Shown here: piece after piece, positions 38,472-46,580 of the stretch | Numbering within the stretch: position 1 is the stretch's first letter | How the letters are laid out: each line of letters opens with the position of its first letter | Assembly (NCBI GenBank): GCA_045594065.1 | Contig: JAZNXU010000036.1 | Coordinates: 1-64,000, forward strand | DNA from: SIG565 sp045594065 | GTDB taxonomy: Bacteria > Bacillota > Clostridia > Oscillospirales > Acutalibacteraceae | Length of the DNA: 64,000 nt | Direction: 5' to 3' | Notes under the pieces: model-generated | What the model was told of the DNA's origin: nothing | Databases searched by the model: none | What the model saw: only the letters and a program-made list of their open reading frames with translations | Translations under genes and position numbers: made by a program

Positions 38472-40763
38472 TTGAAAAGCGCTCTAATTACTAACAAGAA
38501 TAAACAAGATTCTTATTCTTATATTTTAGATTTACTGTTAAAGTCACTTAAATGCGAATTAACGGTTATTTCCTGTAGTCCCTCAGAGCTTAGAAATACA
38601 GTTAAAAAAGCTTTAAGGGGATACGATACCGTAATTATCAGCGGTGACTTTTTAAATAATAAAGCACTTGATGTGCTACATCGTGATATTCTCAAAAACG
38701 CAGAAACCTTTTCTGACGAGAGCGGAAAGGTTATTGGAGAATATACTGTTTTTAAAGAAACCACAATTGCAGTTATTCCATTAGAGCCCGAGCAGGCTGA
38801 AAAGTTTATTTACACGAATTTTAATTCCGTAGGCATTAGCTATGGCTTCCAGCACTTCCTTACAGCTACAATAAATGTGGCTTCTAAAGATATTCGTAAT
38901 ATCGAGCAGACCATTAGTGAATTATTAACGACCGAGAATCCAACTGTTACGGTAAAACAAAATAAACTCTATTCTGAAGTAACCGTTACTGCCTTTGGAA
39001 ATTCCAAGGCTGCTACAAAGGAATTGCTTGATAATACTGTAAGCAAAATTTCTTTATTACTTGGAGATGATTTATTCTCTCTTAATAACCCGCATATTGA
39101 AAAAATTGTAGTCGATTTACTTTTGAAAAATAATCTGAAAATTGCTACAGCTGAATCCTGCACAGGAGGATTAATGTCAGAAATGATTACGGCAGTGCCG
39201 AATTCCTCAGCAGTGTTTGAGATAGGTATAACTTCTTATTCAAATCGTATAAAACAATATGCCCTCTCCGTACCTAAGGACACTCTTACTAATTTTGGCG
39301 CTGTCAGCAAGCAAACTGCCGCTGCAATGGCTGCAGGAGTTAAGAATTTAAGCGGAGCAGATTTCGGTATCGGTATAACCGGAGTAGCGGGACCCTCCTC
39401 AAGCGAAGGCAAGCCTGTAGGTACTGTTTATATAGCCCTTTGTGACGGAAAGTATTATTGGGTACGTAAGCTTTCCCTTTCCCCTTTTTCTTCGCGTGAA
39501 GAGGTAAGACAAGCAGCCTGCTTTACCGCTTTTGACCTAGCTCGTCGTTATATTGAATGCAAGCCCGCCATACTTCCGGAATATTCTATAGATGCAGATA
39601 ATATTAATTGCTTGTACGAACAACCGCACTTTATAAATTCGAGTCTGCTGTTTATGAGAAGTAACCTTAGCGAATATTTAAAGCAAGAAGAAACTCGTGA
39701 AAACAGTGTTGAAGAATTTATTACAGGTGCTCCGTTTGCAGACGGCACAACCTCTAGTGCTTCGCTTGAAAAGCTTCGCAAGAAAGTTTTAAAGGAGCAT
39801 CGTGTTAAATTTAGATTCAAAATGCCCGATGTAAAAGCCGTCTTTAAGGACTTTCTTAACAGACTGTATACAACCACCGATTTAAAAGGCTTCCTACTCA
39901 CCTACTTCTATAAAGCCGCTACGCTGATACTTATCTCATCAGTGATAATGGTTTCTGTATTGGCGATTGATATCTTCACTAAGGATATACAAAACACTCG
40001 GTCGATCGAAAAAGCGCGTTCTTTATGGACTAATTCTAATGCTTTAACATCTAATGGCATCTATCAGGATTTTGAAGAAATTCATAAGCTAAATCCACAA
40101 ATCCACGGTTGGATATCTATTAATAATACCGCGATTAATAATCCCATTTGCGGCTACCGCAGTGATAATTATTATCAAAATCACAACTATCTTAACAAGC
40201 TAAGCGAATATGGCTCTCTATATTTTGCCAGCGACACAAACGAAAGCAACCAAAACACAATAATTTACGGAAACAATCCGAATGACGGTTCAATGTTTGC
40301 CGACCTGATTAAATACAGAGATACCAATTTTGCAAAAGAATCACAAATTATTGAATTTTCAACACTTAATAACAAGGGTAAATATCAGATTTTTGCGGTT
40401 ATTACCGCAACCTCAAACCCCGCTCACGATACCGAAAATGCTTATTTTGATTATGAAAGAACTAGTTTCGTCGATGAAAGTGATTTTAATATGTGGCTAA
40501 GCGAGGCAAGGCTCAGAAGTTTATATGACTGCTCACTGCCTGTAACCTACGGTGACCATTTACTGACCCTTGTTACCGATTCGGGCGATTTTTCCTCAGC
40601 AAAGCTCATAGTAATAGCGCGAAAGGTTGATGATGAAAGTTCAATTAGTGAATTTCCCCTTAAGGTTAATTCTGCGCCAAGATTCCCCGCGGTCTGGTAC
40701 AAATTGCATAATTTAGAAAACCCCTACAACTTTCTGCCCGATATCATTTCCGGCAACTATTAA
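38472..40763 (+). CDS. CinA-like protein fused to a membrane-anchored degenerate class-B sortase domain
   Basis: 763 aa in one frame. Residues 1-200 match the layout of the CinA N-terminal (MoaB-like) domain but lack its GTELLLG and TGGLGPT motifs. Residues 205-360 are a well-kept CinA C-terminal (PncC, nicotinamide-nucleotide amidase) domain: AESCTGG with Ser229, SYSNRIK with Lys261, GITGVAGPS, GTVYIAL. A basic linker and one membrane helix (about 475-501) lead to an extracytoplasmic domain (536-718) with class-B sortase pattern: NPQIHGWISI, NTIIYGNNPNDGSMF, RSLYDC, LLTLVTD. The sortase catalytic His, Cys and Arg positions are Asn601, Asp703 and Lys711, so transpeptidase activity is not expected. 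Start TTG, 7 bases after AGGAG. Confidence 0.8.
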   Translation: MKSALITNKNKQDSYSYILDLLLKSLKCELTVISCSPSELRNTVKKALRGYDTVIISGDFLNNKALDVLHRDILKNAETFSDESGKVIGEYTVFKETTIAVIPLEPEQAEKFIYTNFNSVGISYGFQHFLTATINVASKDIRNIEQTISELLTTENPTVTVKQNKLYSEVTVTAFGNSKAATKELLDNTVSKISLLLGDDLFSLNNPHIEKIVVDLLLKNNLKIATAESCTGGLMSEMITAVPNSSAVFEIGITSYSNRIKQYALSVPKDTLTNFGAVSKQTAAAMAAGVKNLSGADFGIGITGVAGPSSSEGKPVGTVYIALCDGKYYWVRKLSLSPFSSREEVRQAACFTAFDLARRYIECKPAILPEYSIDADNINCLYEQPHFINSSLLFMRSNLSEYLKQEETRENSVEEFITGAPFADGTTSSASLEKLRKKVLKEHRVKFRFKMPDVKAVFKDFLNRLYTTTDLKGFLLTYFYKAATLILISSVIMVSVLAIDIFTKDIQNTRSIEKARSLWTNSNALTSNGIYQDFEEIHKLNPQIHGWISINNTAINNPICGYRSDNYYQNHNYLNKLSEYGSLYFASDTNESNQNTIIYGNNPNDGSMFADLIKYRDTNFAKESQIIEFSTLNNKGKYQIFAVITATSNPAHDTENAYFDYERTSFVDESDFNMWLSEARLRSLYDCSLPVTYGDHLLTLVTDSGDFSSAKLIVIARKVDDESSISEFPLKVNSAPRFPAVWYKLHNLENPYNFLPDIISGNY

Positions 40764-40780
40764 TTTTTTGAGGTATGAAT

Positions 40781-41734
40781 ATGGTAAACAGCATTAAAAC
40801 TGAAATAATTTATTATGGATTGCCCACCGACTTTGAGTTTGAGTTTAATCTTTGCGGTTGCTGCCAAATGCGCTTGCTGACCGATGTAGTCAACGACGAT
40901 ACAGCACTGCTTAAAGCTTTACAAAGAAGTATCACACGCAGCAGGGTTATAATAATTGTCGGCAAGGTTACCGGAGAAGCTAACACTATAAGCCTTATTT
41001 CCAAAGTTATTGGATATGATTGCGAAGAGATTAATACCGATATTTTCGAAGTAAAATCTGATGAGAAAATAACACTTATCAAAAATTCTGTACCTCTCAT
41101 AACAAACGGCGGTATTTTCGGAGGATGCATTATCGAAAGCGGTCCGCAGTCAATGATTTTCTTAAGCGATGATAAAAAAGTTCGTAAGGAGATTATGAAT
41201 TCTCTCGTTCACCCATATTTAGCTGATTTAAGCAAATATCCTGTACAGGCTGCCAATTCAGAACCTAGCGACAGCATTAAAGAGACTACGCAGGAGTTTC
41301 TTGAGGAAATCGCCGAAGAAATTGTTCCCGACGAAGAGCTCACCGCTGCAGATGAGATTGACGATGAAATAGTCGAGGAAGAAACACAAGAACAAGAAGT
41401 TCCCACCGAGTTCGAAGATTTCCCAACATTCTCAGATACTGCACCTGCCGAACCTGAGGACGACCCTTACAATATTGATAACTTCCCCTCTTCGATTGAG
41501 ATTGACGACATTGCTGATTACAATGCTGATAGCACCGATGATGATACCTACTTTTCTTCTCACAGAGAAAAAAGTAGCGGAAAAGGGTTAAATATTGCCT
41601 CGCTCGTACTTTCTATAATCCTTTTAGTACTGCTCGCATTTATTGTTTATGCCTTTATTTATCTACCGCTTAATAGTGGTATCTCAATCACTGAGAATTT
41701 TAGTAATGTATTTAGCTTTTTAACTGTCAAATAG
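40781..41734 (+). CDS. Membrane-anchored protein with CinA-N/MoaB-like domain and acidic linker
   Basis: 317 aa. The first 150 residues resemble, weakly, the second half of the CinA N-terminal domain: RSRVIIIVGKVTGEANT at the TGG loop position, then VPLITNGGIFGGCIIESGPQSMIFLSDD and a VHPYL end like the CinA LPYL. Residues about 165-260 are an acidic, Pro/Glu/Asp-rich linker. One transmembrane helix follows (about 274-298, preceded by basic HREKSSGKG), leaving 20 residues outside. GAGG at 40768 favours ATG 40781 over 40775. Last gene of the nifS-thiI-cinA operon and likely partner of the CinA/pseudosortase. Unknown function. Confidence 0.65.
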   Translation: MVNSIKTEIIYYGLPTDFEFEFNLCGCCQMRLLTDVVNDDTALLKALQRSITRSRVIIIVGKVTGEANTISLISKVIGYDCEEINTDIFEVKSDEKITLIKNSVPLITNGGIFGGCIIESGPQSMIFLSDDKKVRKEIMNSLVHPYLADLSKYPVQAANSEPSDSIKETTQEFLEEIAEEIVPDEELTAADEIDDEIVEEETQEQEVPTEFEDFPTFSDTAPAEPEDDPYNIDNFPSSIEIDDIADYNADSTDDDTYFSSHREKSSGKGLNIASLVLSIILLVLLAFIVYAFIYLPLNSGISITENFSNVFSFLTVK

Positions 41735-41760
41735 AAAAAGCCACCAAACGGTGGCTTTTT
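41735..41760. terminator. Bidirectional terminator
   Basis: AAAAAGCCACC-AAAC-GGTGGCTTTTT between convergent genes. Confidence 0.9.
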
Positions 41761-42497
41761 TAATAGCTTAAAAATTCATTACTTACATACCCTGTAAATT
41801 CTTGATATCTAACGAGTCGCCAATCTCCGTAATCAGAAAACACTGTTACAACAGCTCCGTTAGGTATGGTTGTTATAACATTGCTGCCAATTCCCGGTCC
41901 ATCTCTCAAATTTAAATTTCCACCTTGAGTAGTTACAGTTGCCGTATAAATCGGCTGTGGGACTATAAATGGAATTCCAAAAAAGTCGGCTAGGGATAGC
42001 ACAACATTTTCGGCAATTTCATCGATGTTGTTTCTTATCCAATTTGCATCCTGCTCGTTATCGTGATAGGCAAATTCAATTAGCACTGACGGCGCCCGCG
42101 TTCTTGAAACCTCCCCTAAACTCGTTGTTGGTACTGTTCTTACATTTTCCGGAATTGGATATATAAGTTTTAAGTTATTGGCAATAATTTCTGCCGCCCT
42201 TGCGCCCTGTGTGCTTGACGGGTAATAATATACCTCACTGCCACGGATTCTTCCGGAATTTGCCCCTGCAGCGGCATTAGAATGCAGCGCTAAATGCAGG
42301 TCATAATACCCCGAATTTGATGCCGCGATTGAGCTAGCTGCAGTCATATCGGGTGTATTTCTAGTATACTCTATACCTGTCGAATTTAGATATGGAATCA
42401 TTGCATCTGCCACTAAATTCATATAATATTCCTCATTACCGCTACCTACATATGGATTAAATTCCTGTGTTGACGGACTCAAATATATTCTTGGCAT
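41760..42497 (-). CDS. N-acetylmuramoyl-L-alanine amidase (Amidase_3) with C-terminal SH3b domain
   Basis: 245 aa, no signal peptide. Amidase_3 core: IYLSPSTQEFNPYVGSGNEEYYMN, LHLALHSNAAAG (His ligand), and VLIEFAYHDN (catalytic Glu). The usual DPGHGG with the first zinc histidine is replaced by SPSTQE, a variant form. A bacterial SH3 wall-binding domain covers about 190-245 (NLNLRDGPGIGSNVI). Lack of a secretion signal suggests a phage-type endolysin or a mother-cell lysis enzyme like CwlC; inference. Its GAGGGGG ribosome-binding site lies in a terminator stem. Confidence 0.85.
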   Translation of the reverse strand: MPRIYLSPSTQEFNPYVGSGNEEYYMNLVADAMIPYLNSTGIEYTRNTPDMTAASSIAASNSGYYDLHLALHSNAAAGANSGRIRGSEVYYYPSSTQGARAAEIIANNLKLIYPIPENVRTVPTTSLGEVSRTRAPSVLIEFAYHDNEQDANWIRNNIDEIAENVVLSLADFFGIPFIVPQPIYTATVTTQGGNLNLRDGPGIGSNVITTIPNGAVVTVFSDYGDWRLVRYQEFTGYVSNEFLSY

Positions 42498-42504
42498 AAA
42501 AAAT

Positions 42505-42537
42505 CCCCCTCAAATTCAATGTATGAGTTTGAGGGGG
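42505..42537 (-). terminator. Terminator hairpin that also contains the amidase ribosome-binding site
   Basis: 13-bp stem (CCCCCTCAAA.TC region, one G-T pair), 7-nt loop, then ATTTTTT and directly ATG. The descending arm carries GAGGGGG 7 nt before the amidase ATG. Confidence 0.75.
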
Positions 42538-42546
42538 GTATTATTT

Positions 42547-43083
42547 CTATTTTTGTAAATTCAATTTTTCGGTTGCCGCTTTCACAACTGAAGAAAACCA
42601 GCAATACAAAGTTTCTCCAAGCTCTTGAAAAATAGGGTCACCGTCATGCGAGCATAGCATTGCAAAGGTCTGACCAATGCGGCGCTCAATATCACCTTTT
42701 CTTCTATAGGCAAGGTAATAGAATGAAAAAGCACCTGTATCGCTGCATGATAAATACAGCTCCTGTGAAATGCTCTTAAGCTTATCAAGAAAGCTCTTTT
42801 CGGCAATTCCTGAAATGCTGTCATTCTTACAATACTCATCAAGTGACACCGAAACTGTGAAAGATAAAAGCAGTTTTCTTTGAAGAAGCATTTGCGTATC
42901 TTCACTGTCAGCAGATGTAATAGCGTCCGATTCGCTCAAGAATTTCTCAGCAATGATAAGACCCAATTCCTTTGCGGCATTCACTTCTGCAAGGCTTAGG
43001 TTTTCATTGCTTCCTATACTGTTGTTTTTTACGCTTTCTGACGGCTTATTACCGACAATTTTCATATCGCTGTCATCAAACAT
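42547..43083 (-). CDS. Conserved-looking hypothetical protein
   Basis: 178 aa, not recognised. No signal peptide or membrane segment. The first 30 residues are polar (many Asn/Ser), then a helical region with LSLAEVNAAKELGLIIAEKFLSE and YYLAYRRKGDIERRIGQTFAMLCSHDGDPIFQELGETLYCWFSSVV. A GTG upstream lies in the AGGTGA, so ATG 43083, one base beyond the TSCPD gene's stop, is taken. Coupled to the TSCPD and Rrf2 genes and closed by the terminator before the amidase. Confidence 0.7.
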   Translation of the reverse strand: MFDDSDMKIVGNKPSESVKNNSIGSNENLSLAEVNAAKELGLIIAEKFLSESDAITSADSEDTQMLLQRKLLLSFTVSVSLDEYCKNDSISGIAEKSFLDKLKSISQELYLSCSDTGAFSFYYLAYRRKGDIERRIGQTFAMLCSHDGDPIFQELGETLYCWFSSVVKAATEKLNLQK

Positions 43084-43084
43084 A

Positions 43085-43339
43085 CTATTCACCTTTTTTA
43101 TAATTTATTAATGCTTCAGCCAATTGAGCCGGACAAGAGGTCGGCTTGAATCCGCATTTAATGTCCTTTAGTCTTTCGATAACTTCATCGATGTCCATAC
43201 CCTTTACAAGCGCTGAAATGCCTTTAAGATTTCCATTACAGCCTCCCATAAAGGAAACATCATTAACGGTACCATCAGGTGATATATCAACCGTTATGCT
43301 TCTTGAGCAAACACCTTTAGTTATATATGTATATTCCAT
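43085..43339 (-). CDS. TSCPD domain protein (TIGR03905-like)
   Basis: 84 aa. The TSCPD motif itself appears as PTSCPAQLAEAL, with MGGCNGNLKGISALVKGM upstream. The domain occurs at the end of class-II ribonucleotide reductases and as small stand-alone proteins of unknown function. GAAAGGAATAGTTTTA precedes the ATG, five bases after the Rrf2 stop. Confidence 0.85.
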   Translation of the reverse strand: MEYTYITKGVCSRSITVDISPDGTVNDVSFMGGCNGNLKGISALVKGMDIDEVIERLKDIKCGFKPTSCPAQLAEALINYKKGE

Positions 43340-43344
43340 TAAAA

Positions 43345-43737
43345 CTATTCCTTTCTTGAAAAGGTAGCGCTACCGAATTTCTCGCGCATAAAATCGCTTA
43401 CGCAATTGAAAGTTTCTTTAAAAAGGCAATCACCCTGTGGGTGAGTACAAATGCTTTGAGCACATTGGCAACGACTGAATGTTATCGGGCCACATATCAG
43501 CTCAATCACCTCTAAAAGAGTTATATCGTCAGGGTTTCGTGAAATAGTATATCCACCCTTAGCTCCTTTATAAGATTTTACAACACCGCCTAGGCTTAGC
43601 TTGTGTAATATTTTAAGGGCATAACGCTGTGTAACTCCGGTGCGTTCTGATATAGTGCGAGCATCAAGCCTCTCATTTGTATCAGAAAGACACGAAACTA
43701 TTCTGATTGCATAATCTGTCTCGCTGTTAAGAATCAT
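43345..43737 (-). CDS. Rrf2 family transcriptional regulator with cysteine cluster
   Basis: 130 aa. Winged helix (MILNSETDYAIRIVSCL, ISERTGVTQRYALKILHKL, GGYTISRNPDDITLLEVIE) plus six cysteines at 82, 90, 92, 97, 104 and 112, in the region where IscR-type members ligate an iron-sulfur cluster. It probably senses Fe-S, redox or sulfur status; its targets are unknown, though nifS is 6 kb away. ATG is three bases after the rpoD stop, which is unusual linkage for an Rrf2 gene. Confidence 0.88.
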   Translation of the reverse strand: MILNSETDYAIRIVSCLSDTNERLDARTISERTGVTQRYALKILHKLSLGGVVKSYKGAKGGYTISRNPDDITLLEVIELICGPITFSRCQCAQSICTHPQGDCLFKETFNCVSDFMREKFGSATFSRKE

Positions 43738-43740
43738 AGC

Positions 43741-44790
43741 TTACCTATCCTTAAATTTATTGCTTCTTACAGGGTGGCGAAGCTTTCTGAGAGCCTTTGC
43801 CTCAATTTGGCGGATACGCTCTCTTGTAACATTAAACTCGGTACCAACCTCTTCAAGGGTATGGCATCTTCCGTCCATAAGACCAAAACGCAGTCTTATA
43901 ACTGCCTCTTCACGGGGGGTTAAAGTTTTAAGCACACTGTCAATATCTTCATTAGTAATGGTCTTTAAAGCGGCATCATCGGGCGCTAAAGCATCCTCAT
44001 CGCGAATGAAGTCCATCAATCTGCTGTCTTCCTCAGGACCGATAGGAGTTTCCATAGAAACCGGCTCCTGAGCAACACGCATAATCTCCCTTACCCTTTC
44101 AACCGGTAAATTCATTTTTTCGGCTATAAGCTCTTCACTCGGCTCAAAGCCATTTTCGTGTAAAAGCTGACTCTGTATTTTCTTTAAGCGGTTAATGGTT
44201 TCAACCATATGAACTGGAATACGAATTGTTCTTGCCTCATCAGCTATAGCACGGGTTATTGCCTGACGAATCCACCAAGTAGCATAGGTAGAAAATTTAA
44301 AGCCCTTGGTATAATCAAATTTATCAACTGCCTTAATAAGGCCTACATTACCCTCTTGAATTAAATCAAGGAAATACATTCCGCGTCCAACATATTTTTT
44401 GGCAATACTTACAACCAAGCGAAGATTAGCCTCTGTAAGGCGCTTTTTGGCTGCCTCATCACCATCAGCAATTTTAACAGCAAGTTCTATTTCTTCATTA
44501 GAGGAAAGAAGCGGTACACGACCTATTTCGCGAAGATATACTTTAACAGGGTCGTCCAGCGACATTAAATCGATATTAAGATTATCATCGATATTCTCAA
44601 TATCCATTTCTTCAAGCTTTAAATCATCTTCGGACGGCTCTTCATCAAAATCAAGCACAGTAGGCTCAACAAAAAGCTCCTCTAAATCCTCTGGTGCATT
44701 CTCGAGCTCATCGATTGAAGAAGCATTCTTTTCCTCTTCATTAACCTGCTCTAATGCAACATTTTCCATCTCTGTCATATCCTTTTTCAT
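43741..44790 (-). CDS. rpoD: RNA polymerase primary sigma factor (sigma A)
   Basis: 349 aa. An acidic N-terminal region (about 1-75, reduced region 1.1), region 1.2/2 with DPVKVYLREIGRVPLL, GRGMYFLDLIQEGNVGLIKAVDKFDY and FSTYATWWIRQAITRAIADEARTIRIPVH, region 3, and region 4.2 TLEEVGTEFNVTRERIRQIEAKALRKLRHP. It overlaps dnaG by ATGA, the classic macromolecular-synthesis pairing. Confidence 0.97.
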   Translation of the reverse strand: MKKDMTEMENVALEQVNEEEKNASSIDELENAPEDLEELFVEPTVLDFDEEPSEDDLKLEEMDIENIDDNLNIDLMSLDDPVKVYLREIGRVPLLSSNEEIELAVKIADGDEAAKKRLTEANLRLVVSIAKKYVGRGMYFLDLIQEGNVGLIKAVDKFDYTKGFKFSTYATWWIRQAITRAIADEARTIRIPVHMVETINRLKKIQSQLLHENGFEPSEELIAEKMNLPVERVREIMRVAQEPVSMETPIGPEEDSRLMDFIRDEDALAPDDAALKTITNEDIDSVLKTLTPREEAVIRLRFGLMDGRCHTLEEVGTEFNVTRERIRQIEAKALRKLRHPVRSNKFKDR

Positions 44791-46559
44791 TCCCTATTCT
44801 CCCTTTTTGAATTTGCTATATTTTTAATTTTATTTGTCCAGTCATCCAGTGACAAATTTTCATCCTTAGCGTCATTAGAGAGCATACTCTCATTTAATAT
44901 AACCCGAACGCAGTCTTTTATGACATCTTTCGCGTTAATTCCAACACTTATGCCGTTTTGGAGCGATACTATGTACCCTAATTGCTCAGGCGAGAATTTA
45001 TTACCAAAGAGTGAAATGTCAACATCATTACCCGAAGATAACAACTCATAAACAGCCGAATATATCTCTTTATTTAACGAAGTTATCATCTTATCAGGGG
45101 TTAAATTGGATGAGATTTCTTTAAACAAATCGGGGTGCTGTAGCAGAATTGCCAAAAGATTTCTCTCAGCCGCTTCTGCCTTGATGTTTTTACGTTTATC
45201 GGGGTTTATATCATTAGGCGAAAACTTTGGAGCTACAACCTCTCTGATTTCCTTTTTACGGACAGATTTAGCATTAATATCTTTGACTCTGCTGATTTCT
45301 GACATAATCGTTGATTTAGAAACACCGTATTTTTCAGAAAGCTTACTTGCATATAAATCGGCGGTAATTGTATCGGTGGAAGCTAAAATTTCTGCAGCTT
45401 TTTTCAAATATTTAATTTTAGCATCATCTTCCGCTAAATTAATATTATCGGCGGCTCTTAGCAATCGGTAATCGATCTCGCTCACTGCACCGTCTAAAAG
45501 CATTTTAAAGCGGGCTGCACCGTTTTTATTTATATATTCATCGGGGTCCTTACATTCGGGTAAAACAAGTACCCTTATGGGCAACCCTAGGTCTTTCATA
45601 GTTTCAAGTGCCCGCATAACCGCTTTTTGTCCTGCAGAGTCCGAGTCAAGCGTTACAACTATTTCTTTGGTATAACGCGCAAGAAGCCTAGCTTGCTCCT
45701 CAGTAAAGGCAGTTCCTAACGGAGCTACAGTATTTGTAAAACCTGCCTGCTGTAAAGAAACAACATCCATATTGCCCTCAACAAGAATTATTCGTTCGGC
45801 ACAATCATTCTTGGCAAAATTAATACCAAACAAATTACGGCTTTTCTTGTAAACCGGCGTATCAGATGAGTTAATGTATTTGGCGGCATCTTTTTCAGCT
45901 GGATTTGCTCTTCCGCTAAAGGCTATCACATTACCGCGCAAATCTATTACTGGGAACATTACACGGTTTCTGAAACGGTCATAATATCTATCAGTTTTTT
46001 GCGATTTTGAAGCAACATTAGCCTGTTCAAGCTCCCATTCCTTAAAGCCTTTTGATTTTAGATGGTCAAGAAGACCTGTCCAACCGTCTGGCGCACAGCC
46101 AAGCCCGAATCGCCTAATTGTGCCGATTGACAAACCGCGTCCCTGCAAATAATCAAGTGCCCACTTGCCTGCAGGCGACATTAAACAGCTATGATAATAT
46201 CGCGCCGTTTCCTTGTTTATCTCATAAATCCGTTTTTTCAAGTTAGCCATTGAATTATCGTAATTATCCTCGGGAATTGTAATTCCCGAACGCTCGGCTA
46301 ATAGCTTTATAGACTCTATATAATCAAGATTTTCAATAAGTTTAGTAAAGGTGAAAATATCGCCACCAACACCGCATCCGAAGCAGTAAAACGAGCCATT
46401 TTCCGGATAAACGGTAAAAGACGGAGTTTTTTCATTATGGAACGGGCATAGCCCCTTAAGGTTCTTACCAGCCCTTTTTAGATTAACATACGGGGAAATT
46501 ACTGATTCAATATCATTACGGTATTTAATTTCGAGGATAATATCTTCCGGTATTGCCAT
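44787..46559 (-). CDS. dnaG: DNA primase
   Basis: 590 aa. N-terminal zinc site CPFHNEKTPSFTVYPENG...CFGCGVGGD, catalytic TOPRIM domain with IILVEGNMDVVSLQQAGF and VVTLDSDSAGQKA (acidic Mg sites), and a C-terminal helicase-binding region. Makes RNA primers at the fork. Preceded by dgt with 21 bp. Confidence 0.97.
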   Translation of the reverse strand: MAIPEDIILEIKYRNDIESVISPYVNLKRAGKNLKGLCPFHNEKTPSFTVYPENGSFYCFGCGVGGDIFTFTKLIENLDYIESIKLLAERSGITIPEDNYDNSMANLKKRIYEINKETARYYHSCLMSPAGKWALDYLQGRGLSIGTIRRFGLGCAPDGWTGLLDHLKSKGFKEWELEQANVASKSQKTDRYYDRFRNRVMFPVIDLRGNVIAFSGRANPAEKDAAKYINSSDTPVYKKSRNLFGINFAKNDCAERIILVEGNMDVVSLQQAGFTNTVAPLGTAFTEEQARLLARYTKEIVVTLDSDSAGQKAVMRALETMKDLGLPIRVLVLPECKDPDEYINKNGAARFKMLLDGAVSEIDYRLLRAADNINLAEDDAKIKYLKKAAEILASTDTITADLYASKLSEKYGVSKSTIMSEISRVKDINAKSVRKKEIREVVAPKFSPNDINPDKRKNIKAEAAERNLLAILLQHPDLFKEISSNLTPDKMITSLNKEIYSAVYELLSSGNDVDISLFGNKFSPEQLGYIVSLQNGISVGINAKDVIKDCVRVILNESMLSNDAKDENLSLDDWTNKIKNIANSKRENRE

Positions 46560-46580
46560 TAAATTCCCCTCACTTTCAGT

